Of a stretch of 63,537 bases of DNA, positions 29,339-36,878 are shown piece after piece; position 1 is the first letter of the stretch, and every line of letters begins with the position of its first letter. The DNA comes from Collinsella tanakaei. Its GTDB lineage: Bacteria; Actinomycetota; Coriobacteriia; Coriobacteriales; Coriobacteriaceae. The position numbers were made by a program, and so were the translations under genes. Location: NCBI RefSeq assembly GCF_016902615.1, contig NZ_JACJMB010000013.1:1-63537 (forward strand), given 5' to 3'. The notes beneath the pieces were generated by a model that saw only the letters and a program-made list of their open reading frames with translations, searched no databases and was not told where the DNA came from.

Positions 29339-29542
29339 GTGGCTTCGCCTCAGCAAACAAAAAATCGTAATGGGTGGGGGTCGCTCCATACGGTAGGTGC
29401 TCGCGCTGCTTGCGGAGTATCCTGCGGAGCGGTTTTCTCATTCCCGGTACATGAGAGCACGGCACTGCCTCTCTTGGAATCCACCCGACAAATCAATATG
29501 TGCGCACCTGGACGCATGGGCTGGGGGAGTGATGTCGCATGA
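29339..29542 (+). CDS. Small leader frame overlapping wzz
   Basis: A 67-residue frame opens with GTG after GAGGAG (ten-base spacing) and ends in an ATGA overlap with the start of the Wzz-like gene. That coupling is the only evidence for translation; the product (beginning VASPQQTKNRNGWG) matches nothing I recognise and its composition is not typical of this genome's proteins. It may be a short coupled upstream peptide rather than a functional protein. Confidence 0.35.
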   Translation: MASPQQTKNRNGWGSLHTVGARAACGVSCGAVFSFPVHESTALPLLESTRQINMCAPGRMGWGSDVA

Positions 29543-30198
29543 CGCTCCTCGAGTTGCTCACGCTTCTTCGGAAGCATCTCAAATTCGTGATCGTGCTTCC
29601 CGTGGTGTGCGCGGTCGCCATGTTCTTCGTTGCGTATTTCATGATGGCAGACGAATATACGGCCGTCACGAGCATGTACGTGCTTGCGTCATCGGAGGAT
29701 CAGGGCGGATCGGCTCTGTCCACGGACCTGTCCGCCAGTCAGATGATCACCAACGACGTTGCCACCTTGCTGACGAGCAACCGTGTGGTGGCTGATGCGG
29801 CGCAAGAGCTAGGCCTCGAAAATCTCGGTGACTTCGACATCTCCGTTTCAAGCGAGACCACGACGCGCGTGCTGTCGGTATCCGTGACGGGCGAGAACCC
29901 CGTGGTCGCGGCGGATATTGCCAATGCCCTGGCAACCAACGTGTCGTCGATCGCTCAGGAAGTCATGAACGTCGAGAGCGTGAACATCGTCGACCTCGCC
30001 TCTGTGCCCAACAGCCCGAGCGGCCCGAACCGTGTGCTCTACGTTGCCGTTGCCTTCATGGCCGGTCTGCTCGCCGCTGTGGCGATTGTTGTTCTTGTCG
30101 ACATGCTCAACACGCGCGTTCGTAATGCGGAGCAGGTCGAGGAGCTGTTGGGTCTGCCCGTGATCGGGCGCATTCCCCAGGTGAAGGGAGGTCGATAG
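29539..30198 (+). CDS. Wzz/CpsC-type chain-length determinant
   Basis: The 219-residue membrane protein has an N-terminal helix (about 13-37, LKFVIVLPVVCAVAMFFVAY), an extracytoplasmic domain (about 38-165) and a C-terminal helix (about 172-192) followed by a cytoplasmic tail. It corresponds to the CpsC/YveK adaptor that positions and activates the BY-kinase and sets polymer length. The ATG overlaps the stop of a 67-codon frame. Next gene, three bases on, is the cognate kinase; the gene order wzz-kinase-phosphatase is the usual Wzy-dependent capsule head. Confidence 0.9.
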   Translation: MTLLELLTLLRKHLKFVIVLPVVCAVAMFFVAYFMMADEYTAVTSMYVLASSEDQGGSALSTDLSASQMITNDVATLLTSNRVVADAAQELGLENLGDFDISVSSETTTRVLSVSVTGENPVVAADIANALATNVSSIAQEVMNVESVNIVDLASVPNSPSGPNRVLYVAVAFMAGLLAAVAIVVLVDMLNTRVRNAEQVEELLGLPVIGRIPQVKGGR

Positions 30199-30201
30199 CG
30201 C

Positions 30202-31125
30202 ATGGGACGCAGAAGGAACGCTGATGCCGACGAGCGCGCTCTGCAAAATGCTGCGAGCACGCTTCTGGCGAACATCCGCTTCGGCGGTGTGGATAAGCCG
30301 ATCAAGTCCATCGTCGTGACCTCTTCGGTTGCTGATGAAGGCAAAACAACGGTCACCTATCACCTTGCTCGCGCTATTGCCTCAAGCGGCAAGCGCGTGC
30401 TGGTGGTCGAATGCGATATGAGGAATCGCTCTGCAGCTCATGTTCTGGGTACGACCGCCCGTTTTGGAATCTATGCCGTGCTGTCCGGCAAGGTCGAGCT
30501 GGAGCAGGCGGTCGTCCAGACCAAGTGGAGTAACCTCTATTTCCTCGATTCCGAGCCTCAGATTCCGAATCCCTCCGACATCCTGTCCTCCATGCGCTTC
30601 CGTAGCCTTATGAGCGTCATGGAGCAGAAATTCGATTACGTGCTGCTGGATACGCCGCCAGTGGGGGCGTTCGTCGACGCTGCCGTCATCGCCGAGCTTG
30701 CCGATACGACCGTGATGGTCGTGCGCGAGAACTTCGTCAAGCGCGGCGAGCTCGTTGCCGCATACGATCAGCTCATGAAGGCCGGTGCGCATGTGGCGGG
30801 TGTCGTCATGAACATGTGTGATATGGAGACCAACAGTTATTACTCCTATTACGGCAAGGATGGCAAGCGCGGGTCAGCTGGGGGCAGCGGTCATGAGGGC
30901 CCGTCACTTCCGAAGGACCAGGGTGTCGACATGAACAAAGTCGCCGCCCAACCTGTTGTCGCTCAGCCAAAGCAGGTACGTAAGGCTGATCCCGGCGCAA
31001 CGCTCGAGTATGCATCTCTCGTAACGAATTCGAGTGCTGCCGCGGGTGTCGAGCCGGTGGTGCAGCCGGTCGGCAGGCATAGCGGTACGGTCGGTCAGCG
31101 GATGGCACCCGGCCGCTCGGTGTGA
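30202..31125 (+). CDS. CpsD-type bacterial tyrosine kinase
   Basis: The 307-residue BY-kinase has the Walker A-like SSVADEGKTTVTYHLA (about 34-49), Walker A' VLVVECDMRNRS (about 62-74), and Walker B YVLLDTPPVGAF (about 136-147). A tyrosine cluster, YYSYYG near 200, sits after the kinase core and would be the autophosphorylation site. The C-terminal ~90 residues form a low-complexity Ala/Val/Gln-rich tail longer than in typical CpsD. It is phosphorylated/dephosphorylated to regulate polymerisation. Three-base spacing from the Wzz-like gene. Confidence 0.92.
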   Translation: MGRRRNADADERALQNAASTLLANIRFGGVDKPIKSIVVTSSVADEGKTTVTYHLARAIASSGKRVLVVECDMRNRSAAHVLGTTARFGIYAVLSGKVELEQAVVQTKWSNLYFLDSEPQIPNPSDILSSMRFRSLMSVMEQKFDYVLLDTPPVGAFVDAAVIAELADTTVMVVRENFVKRGELVAAYDQLMKAGAHVAGVVMNMCDMETNSYYSYYGKDGKRGSAGGSGHEGPSLPKDQGVDMNKVAAQPVVAQPKQVRKADPGATLEYASLVTNSSAAAGVEPVVQPVGRHSGTVGQRMAPGRSV

Positions 31126-31136
31126 GGCGGTAAGGC

Positions 31137-31793
31137 ATGAGAGACATGCATTGCCATATCCTTCCCGGTGTGGACGACGGTGCGCGCGATCTGGAGGAGA
31201 GCCTCGAGATGCTACGGGCGGCGAAATCCGCCGGCATCACCGAAATCGTGTGCACGCCCCACTGTCGCGACCCGTACTTCGACTATAACGCGATGTGCGA
31301 GGCCTTTGAGCGGCTTCGGGCCCATGCCGACGGCTTCCCCCTCAGCTTGGGCTTTGAGGTGTACCACAACAAGTTCATGGAGCTTGGGATGGAGTGGGCC
31401 GATCGGCTGGCATTCGAGGGCACGCGGGAGTTCCTTCTCGAACTCCCCGTCGGTGCGGATTCCAGGGAGTACCGCATGTTCGAGCAGACCATTTTCGAGC
31501 TGCGTGGACGGGGTTACAGCGTCATCATCGCGCATCCCGAGCGCTATCGGGCCATTCAGCAGGATCCGGAGGTGGCAAGGCGTCTGGTCCGTCAGGGATG
31601 CGCGCTGTGCGCGTCGGCTGACTTCGCCGCGCTCTCACCCTTCGATCGGACGCGGCGATCAGCAAAGCATCTGCTCGACGAGGGGCTCTATCGCCTTATC
31701 GCGAGCGACGCCCACTGCCCGGCTCACTACCGAACCTTCGAGAAGGTGAAGGGGCGTTATGGCGAGCGGCTGGGTGGACCGGCCAGCAGGTAG
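31137..31793 (+). CDS. CpsB/YwqE-type PHP phosphatase
   Basis: The 218-residue PHP-domain protein begins MRDMHCHILPGVDDGA, containing the HxH and DDG metal ligands, and has CTPHCRDPYF, IIAHPERYRAI and ASDAHCP, the remaining metal-binding histidines and aspartate. It dephosphorylates the BY-kinase. GGCGGTAAGGC precedes the ATG. It closes the three-gene regulatory head of the operon; a 226-base spacer with strong RNA hairpins follows before loaP. Confidence 0.92.
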   Translation: MRDMHCHILPGVDDGARDLEESLEMLRAAKSAGITEIVCTPHCRDPYFDYNAMCEAFERLRAHADGFPLSLGFEVYHNKFMELGMEWADRLAFEGTREFLLELPVGADSREYRMFEQTIFELRGRGYSVIIAHPERYRAIQQDPEVARRLVRQGCALCASADFAALSPFDRTRRSAKHLLDEGLYRLIASDAHCPAHYRTFEKVKGRYGERLGGPASR

Positions 31794-31803
31794 GGGAGTC
31801 AGT

Positions 31804-31863
31804 CAGTTATCCGCCGCAAGGAGACCGCCACGTTACGCATGGTCTCTTTATGGCAGATAACTG
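31804..31863 (+). ncRNA. Candidate LoaP-responsive RNA hairpin
   Basis: Between the phosphatase and LoaP-like genes, CAGTTATC (31804-31811) pairs with GATAACTG (31856-31863), and AGGAGACC (31819-31826) pairs with GGTCTCTT (31841-31848) inside it, leaving bulges between the two stems and a 14-base loop. It has no T-tract, so it is not a terminator. A bulged leader hairpin is what LoaP proteins are known to bind; a role in antitermination of the downstream genes is inferred. Confidence 0.45.
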
Positions 31864-31981
31864 CCTTGTGCAGGGAATCTGCATGACATATCTCGATGGT
31901 GAGCAATCGTCGCCTGGCGCGCGTTGTGTCTCCACGGGGGAATGAATATGCCGTGTGCGCTTAGGCTCGCCGTGGGCGGAG

Positions 31982-32009
31982 CCTTGCTTGAGCTGGAATT
32001 CGAGCAAGG
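31982..32009 (+). promoter_or_regulatory. Hairpin covering the loaP ribosome-binding site
   Basis: CCTTGCTTGA (31982-31991) pairs with TCGAGCAAGG (32000-32009), whose 3' end includes the AAGGGGG ribosome site for the 32020 start. An in-frame ATG at 31948 with GGGGG upstream reads through it. Either a longer isoform is made or translation of the upstream start would open the hairpin. Confidence 0.4.
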
Positions 32010-32019
32010 GGGTGATGCC

Positions 32020-32535
32020 ATGCGTACGTATGTGTTGCAGGTTGTAACCGGCCGGGAGCACAAGACCGTGGCAGAGCTCGAGCATCTTTTGGGCGATCGG
32101 CTGCGGGGAAAGCTCTTCGTGCCGCGATATCGTTTCAAGAAAAGGATCAAAGGCACCTGGGAGATGACAGAACAGCTCCTGACGCCGGGCTACGTATTTA
32201 TCGAATCCTCAATGACGGATATCGAGGATATTGCCCGTGTTATTCGAGAGGCGCCCGCGTTCGCGCGGGTGCTTGCGCAAAACGGCAGAATCGTTCCCCT
32301 CAGCGCCGATGAGACGCAGTGGCTTGATAAGCTGACCGGGACTTCACGTGTGGTGGATCCATCGGTCGGGTTTATCGAGGGCGACCGCGTCGTTATCACG
32401 CAGGGACCGCTCGTCGGCCTTGAGTCGCAGATCGTGAAGATCGACCGGCACAAGCAGCTCGCCTACATCGAGGTGCGCCTACTGGGGCGCGTCAAGGTTG
32501 TCAAGGTTGGCGTCGAGATTGTCAGGAAAACCTAG
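32020..32535 (+). CDS. loaP: LoaP/NusG-family specialised antiterminator
   Basis: The 171-residue protein has an NGN domain (MRTYVLQVVTGREHKTVAELEH at 1-22, LLTPGYVFIESS near 55-66) and a KOW domain (SVGFIEGDRVVITQGPLVGLESQIVKID near 110-137), the usual size of LoaP. It travels with RNA polymerase and lets it read through terminators in long polysaccharide operons. The start is set by AAGGGGG seven bases upstream and by the family N-terminus; an in-frame ATG at 31948 would add 24 residues. It is inside, not at the head of, the operon. Specificity hairpins are visible at 31804-31863 and 32575-32596. Confidence 0.8.
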   Translation: MRTYVLQVVTGREHKTVAELEHLLGDRLRGKLFVPRYRFKKRIKGTWEMTEQLLTPGYVFIESSMTDIEDIARVIREAPAFARVLAQNGRIVPLSADETQWLDKLTGTSRVVDPSVGFIEGDRVVITQGPLVGLESQIVKIDRHKQLAYIEVRLLGRVKVVKVGVEIVRKT

Positions 32536-32574
32536 ACGGCAGGAGGAGAGAGATTCTTCCTGCATAAGTCGTTT

Positions 32575-32596
32575 AAGCGAAACAAGGGTTTCGCTT
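32575..32596 (+). promoter_or_regulatory. Hairpin between loaP and the surface-protein gene
   Basis: AAGCGAAAC (32575-32583) pairs perfectly with GTTTCGCTT (32588-32596) around a four-base loop. It lacks a T-tract. It could be an antiterminator recognition site, a processing site, or an mRNA stabiliser. Confidence 0.4.
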
Positions 32597-32618
32597 TACG
32601 GATAGAAAGGAATGGCCG

Positions 32619-33260
32619 ATGAAGAAGAAGGTATTGTCGGTTGTCGCTACCGCAATGGTCCTTATGGCGTCTCTGCCGGGCGTTGCGATGGCGGCCCAGT
32701 TCAATAGCCCGAACGGCACGACGGTGACCGCTCCGAACACGAACGTTGCCCTCTCTGTTTCGGGTGACGTGACGAGCGCAAGCGGTAGCGGCTACATCTC
32801 GGTTGAACCGGTTTCCACCGTTGCCAGCAATGTACCTGCTGGCGTGACGCCGCTGGCGAGCTTCGAGGTCGTTGCCGTGGGCGACGTCCAGTTCACCAAG
32901 CTGACGCTGACCTTCTCTGTTGGCGCCCAGTATGCCGGTGCAAAGGCGACGGTGTACATCACCCACAGCGATGGTACCAGCGAGGTCGTGGAGACGACCG
33001 TTGCTTCCGATGGTACAGTCACGCTCGATGTCGACCGTCTGTCCGTCTTCAGTATCGTGGTCGACGAGTCCACGGTTTCCGCTGATGGCGCTTCCACCGG
33101 TTCCACTTCTGCTGCCGGTACCACCGGCACCGTGAAGGACACCTCGGCCACTTCTCCGGCGACCGGCGTTGTCATTCTTCCGATCGCTGGCGTGACCGCT
33201 GCCGCCGCTGCCGGCGCGGCCGCTGTCGCCGTCGAGCTTCGCAAGAAGATCTCCAAGTAG
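32619..33260 (+). CDS. Secreted sortase-substrate protein, SPATG sorting signal
   Basis: The 213-residue protein begins with a signal peptide (MKKKVLSVVATAMVLMASLP, cut near AMA at about residue 26). The rest is Thr/Ser/Val-rich, probably a beta-sandwich, with a Ser/Thr-rich stretch near 150-170. It ends in SPATG, a hydrophobic helix (VVILPIAGVTAAAAAGAAA) and RKKISK: a sorting signal of the NPxTG/LPxTG class. It should be exported and covalently anchored to the envelope. AGAAAGG lies eight bases before the ATG. It lies directly before a class B sortase gene, which is presumably its anchoring enzyme. Confidence 0.8.
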   Translation: MKKKVLSVVATAMVLMASLPGVAMAAQFNSPNGTTVTAPNTNVALSVSGDVTSASGSGYISVEPVSTVASNVPAGVTPLASFEVVAVGDVQFTKLTLTFSVGAQYAGAKATVYITHSDGTSEVVETTVASDGTVTLDVDRLSVFSIVVDESTVSADGASTGSTSAAGTTGTVKDTSATSPATGVVILPIAGVTAAAAAGAAAVAVELRKKISK

Positions 33261-33342
33261 GTTTTCGCTGCGCATGTTCATGCATCCTGGAGTTCATAGC
33301 CGGTAGCACCGTGTCCAGTAGAGACAACGGATTGAGGACCGC

Positions 33343-34161
33343 GTGGATAAGAATTCAACGTCAGAATCGTCTGAGAACGAAACCACGGGTAAGCGTAAGG
33401 GCATCATCCTGTTGGTTGGTGCCCTTATTGTCCTTGTGCTGATTGCCGGGGCAGGTGCGTTCTACCTTGTTTCTTCCCATATGTCTGCCGAGCGGGATAT
33501 CGAGCGCCAGCAGGAGCTGGCAAGGCCCGAGGAAGATGCCGAGGAAGAAACTACTGAGGATCTGCCCGCCAATCCCATTGACTTCGCTGCGCTCCAGGCT
33601 GAGAATCCCGATGTGTATGCATGGATTACTATCCCTGGGACGAATGTCGACTACCCCGTTGCGCAGAGCCAGGTGGATGACAACTACTACCTGCGCCGTA
33701 ATCTCGATGGGGAGTTTTCGGAGTACGGGACCGTCTATAGTCAGAGCATGAACGCGACTGACTTTTCAGATCCGGTGACGGTGCTGTACGGGCATAACTC
33801 CATCGATGGCATGATGTTCGGCACGCTTCACCGGTTCGAGGACAAAACGTTCTTCGATGAGCATGAGGAGATGTACATCTATACGCCGGGTCACATCCTG
33901 ACGTATCGCATCATTTCCGCGTATCGCTATGATGACCGCCACATCCTCAACAGCTTCAATATGAGTGATGTGGACGTGCGGCAGGAGTACTTCAATTTCG
34001 TGCTCGCTCCCACATCCATGGTGGTGAATGTTCGCGAGGGGGCTACGCTCAGCGTCGACGACAAAATCGTGCAGTTGAGCACTTGCCCCACTGAAGGATC
34101 TGCGAGCGGAAATCGCTATATCGTGACAGGGGTACTTGTTGACGACCAGCAAACATCCTAA
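33343..34161 (+). CDS. Class B-type sortase
   Basis: The 272-residue protein has a short charged N-terminus, a membrane helix (about 20-45, IILLVGALIVLVLIAGAGAFYLV), an acidic linker and a sortase domain: VDYPVAQSQVDDNYYLRRNLDG near 105-126, catalytic His in TVLYGHNSIDG near 150, catalytic Cys in VQLSTCPTEG near 247 and Arg in GNRYIVTGV. The layout (long insertion before the Cys, extracellular) is class B. GTG start is used. It is the sortase of the preceding SPATG protein, and its stop is directly followed by an LCP ligase gene. Confidence 0.9.
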   Translation: MDKNSTSESSENETTGKRKGIILLVGALIVLVLIAGAGAFYLVSSHMSAERDIERQQELARPEEDAEEETTEDLPANPIDFAALQAENPDVYAWITIPGTNVDYPVAQSQVDDNYYLRRNLDGEFSEYGTVYSQSMNATDFSDPVTVLYGHNSIDGMMFGTLHRFEDKTFFDEHEEMYIYTPGHILTYRIISAYRYDDRHILNSFNMSDVDVRQEYFNFVLAPTSMVVNVREGATLSVDDKIVQLSTCPTEGSASGNRYIVTGVLVDDQQTS

Positions 34162-34165
34162 TGAC

Positions 34166-35584
34166 ATGGGAAGCAAAATGACATCGGGTGTGGATTTTGA
34201 CCCCATGCATAACGATAATACTTCGCGACACGCAGGACGTCACTTCAAGCAGCCATCTTCACAACAGATGGTTGATGCTACGGTTTCGTCGGATCTGGGC
34301 GGTGTAGTGGCCTCAGAACGGAAGCCTGATTCTCCTGCGGTGGAAGAAGCCCCTGTCAGAGGAAAGCGTTTCAAGCGCGCGGCAACCACCCAAGATGGCA
34401 ACGAGCCTCAGGGCGGTGAAAGCTCGAAGGTAGTTGTGCGCACAGCGGAGGAGACATCTCAGCTAGAACGTTCTTCTCGCGATGTGTCCGGTGGAGGTTC
34501 TGGCTTCGCGGTAATCTCTGAATTGCCGGAAACCAACCACGCAGGGACGAAACGTAGAAGGCGCCGCAAGATGCCTCTTCCGGCAAAGATTGCGATTATC
34601 GTTGTCGCCGTTTTGCTGGTCACGGGCGGTGGTACTGCCCTTGCCCTGCGATTCATGGTCGATCAAGGCGCATCGGCGATTCGTGAAGCATCTAATCCGG
34701 AAGACATTCAGACGGCAGAAGATGCCTCCACTGAAGACAAGGGTTTGACGGTTGAGTACAACGGCACGACGTATCGCTACAACGAGAACATCGTTTCAAT
34801 CGTTGTCATGGGATACGACCGTCGCGCTGATGTGAGCGTCACCGGTGCTGCCGGACAGGCTGATGCCGTGATGGTGGTGGCATTCGATACCGAGACGGGC
34901 GGCATGCGTGTCATCGGTATTTCTCGTGACACCATGGTGGATGTGGATGAGAAGGTTGGCGATGCATTTATCGGCCAGGATAGGATGCAGCTTGCCTTGT
35001 CGTTCAGCTACGGCGATGGATACGGGACGAGTGCAGACAATGTCGTTCGTGCGGTGTCTCGTATCCTGTACAACATGCCCATGAATTACTATGTGGCGCT
35101 CGACATGAGCGGCATCGGTCCTCTTAACGATGCCATCGGTGGCGTGACGTTGACGCCGTTGGCTACGATTCCCGACACATCAATTATCGAGGGTGTAGAG
35201 ACGACGCTTTACGGATATGAGGCGATGCGATATGTGCAGTATCGCGACACTTCGTATTTGGAGAGTTCGCTCGATCGTCAGGCACGACAATCGCAGTATT
35301 TGCAGGCGTTCTTCTCGCAGGCTCTTTCCGCTGCGAAGGGTGATCCCGCGGTACTTATCGGACTGTATCAGACGGCGCTTGAGTATGGATTCACTAATCT
35401 CGGGGCAAGTGAGTTTGCCTATCTGGCAAGCTTGCTCGTTGAGCATGGTATGGACAGTCTTGATGTGACTACGCTTGCTGGTACGCCTTCGAAGGGTGTC
35501 CAGTATGTGGAGTATGAGCTGGATCAGGCGAGTGTCTATCAGACGGTGCTTGATGTGTTTTACACGCCGGTTGCTGAGGAGTGA
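34166..35584 (+). CDS. LytR-CpsA-Psr (LCP) family ligase
   Basis: The roughly 472-residue protein has a long charged cytoplasmic N-terminus (Arg/Lys/Glu/Ser-rich, about 1-145), one membrane helix (about 150-175, PAKIAIIVVAVLLVTGGGTALALRF) and an LCP domain: IVVMGYDRRADVSV near 225, ADAVMVVAFDTETG, VIGISRDTMVDVDE near 255 with catalytic Arg/Asp, and YVQYRDTSYLESSLDRQARQSQYL near 365 with the phosphate-binding arginines. It transfers lipid-linked glycan to peptidoglycan. The chosen ATG (34166) follows the sortase stop by four bases; GTG/TTG or ATG at 34178 are alternatives. Last gene before a 490-base gap. Confidence 0.88.
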   Translation: MGSKMTSGVDFDPMHNDNTSRHAGRHFKQPSSQQMVDATVSSDLGGVVASERKPDSPAVEEAPVRGKRFKRAATTQDGNEPQGGESSKVVVRTAEETSQLERSSRDVSGGGSGFAVISELPETNHAGTKRRRRRKMPLPAKIAIIVVAVLLVTGGGTALALRFMVDQGASAIREASNPEDIQTAEDASTEDKGLTVEYNGTTYRYNENIVSIVVMGYDRRADVSVTGAAGQADAVMVVAFDTETGGMRVIGISRDTMVDVDEKVGDAFIGQDRMQLALSFSYGDGYGTSADNVVRAVSRILYNMPMNYYVALDMSGIGPLNDAIGGVTLTPLATIPDTSIIEGVETTLYGYEAMRYVQYRDTSYLESSLDRQARQSQYLQAFFSQALSAAKGDPAVLIGLYQTALEYGFTNLGASEFAYLASLLVEHGMDSLDVTTLAGTPSKGVQYVEYELDQASVYQTVLDVFYTPVAEE

Positions 35585-36077
35585 CGGAGCGCGGCGTTCG
35601 TGTGCGATGTGGTCGCCATGTCGTTTGCGTGCGTTGGTGAGAGCTGAGAACTTAGAAATATGCAAAGAGCCGTTCTTAAGTACTTCTGTTTTCTGAGTTG
35701 GCATGAGCATCGATGTTTGTATCCAAGAAGAGTTAACGGTCGAGCGGCACTATAGATTCTAATAAGACAAATGAAGTGCTGAGACGCTTGTAAAAACGCA
35801 AATTAGGGTTTGAGACTTTGAAAATGGAATTATTTGGTCATTATTCGCATACTGGTCATGATGGAGGGGAGGCTATCGACGCGTCACTCGAGCAATTCAA
35901 GGCCAACACGTTGCTTCCCTGCCAAGCAGACCCGGTACCTTTCCTGGTTACGCAAGCCCATTCTAGCAGTTTTCAATACCTGTATTTCGCCGTTTTCGAG
36001 GGTCACGGGGCCGCCTGGGACGGCCTCTCTGCGCCTGTGATGCGGCTCCTTTCAAAGTCTTTATGGTGGTGGCATAG
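35585..36077. other. Spacer in the capsule locus, no clear gene
   Basis: This 493-base gap has no credible gene. Short frames at about 35818-36081 and 35834-36040 lack ribosome sites, shift frame relative to one another and may be remnants. A weak TATAGA element near 35750 could be an internal promoter. It sits where a GC-rich conserved head meets the glycan assembly genes, and may mark an old recombination junction. Confidence 0.45.
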
Positions 36078-36875
36078 ATGACGAATGACGTCATGAGGAG
36101 GACCGCGGCTGCCACGGCCCGGGACGATGACGCCTTGATTGAGCTCGGCGATCTCACCGGTGGCCAAAGCGAAGCATTTTGCTGCCATGACTCCATGATG
36201 GCCAATGCAACTGACACTGAGGGATACGACCCCGAGGTCGTGGCCGCCGCCGAGAGGCTCTCGAGGCGTTACGCATACCGCTTCGTCAAGCGCGCCTTCG
36301 ACATCATCTTCAGCTTGATAGTCCTGATCTGCTTCTGTTGGCTCTTCGCCATTGTTGCTATCGCCGTCAAGCTCGACGACCCGAAGGGCCCTGTCCTCTT
36401 CAGGCAGAAGAGGGTCACCAAGGACGGGCGGGAGTTCACCATCTACAAGTTTCGGAGCATGTTTGCTGACGCCGAGGAGCGCCTCGCAGAGCTCAGAGCC
36501 CTCAACGAGAAGACCGGGCCTGTCTTCAAGATGCGTGACGATCCGCGCGTGACACGCGTGGGCCGCGTGCTGCGTCGCGTCTCGCTCGACGAACTGCCTC
36601 AGTTCGTCAATGTCCTGAAGGGCGACCTCTCGGTGGTGGGTCCTAGGCCCGCATTGCCCTCCGAGGTCGCGGAGTACACGCCGTACCAGCGCCAGCGCAT
36701 TCTCGTGAAGCAGGGTATTACCTGCTATTGGCAGACGCGCAGAAACCGCGACTCAATCACTTTCGACGAGTGGGTCGACCTGGACCTTCTCTACATCAAG
36801 AAGTGCAGTCTCTGGACCGATTTCAAGCTTATTATCCAGACCGTGGGCTGTGTCCTTACCTTCCAGGGGGAGTAG
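36078..36875 (+). CDS. Initiating polyprenyl-phosphate sugar phosphotransferase
   Basis: The 265-residue protein is of the WbaP/CpsE C-terminal type: one membrane helix (FDIIFSLIVLICFCWLFAIVAIAV, about 75-98), then LFRQKRVTKDGREFTIYKFRSM near 112-133 and the catalytic DELPQFVNVLKGDLSVVGPRPAL near 173-195. It lacks the N-terminal five-helix domain of WbaP. It moves a hexose-1-phosphate from a nucleotide sugar to undecaprenyl phosphate, starting the repeat unit. Start is uncertain: ATG at 36078 has a GGTGG upstream, and ATGs at 36093 and 36195 are alternatives. Confidence 0.9.
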   Translation: MTNDVMRRTAAATARDDDALIELGDLTGGQSEAFCCHDSMMANATDTEGYDPEVVAAAERLSRRYAYRFVKRAFDIIFSLIVLICFCWLFAIVAIAVKLDDPKGPVLFRQKRVTKDGREFTIYKFRSMFADAEERLAELRALNEKTGPVFKMRDDPRVTRVGRVLRRVSLDELPQFVNVLKGDLSVVGPRPALPSEVAEYTPYQRQRILVKQGITCYWQTRRNRDSITFDEWVDLDLLYIKKCSLWTDFKLIIQTVGCVLTFQGE

Positions 36876-36878
36876 AGC

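Noticed and set aside
35818-36081. An 87-codon gene before the sugar transferase
   Set aside because: No ribosome site and no recognisable domain; it overlaps another frame and looks like decayed DNA.
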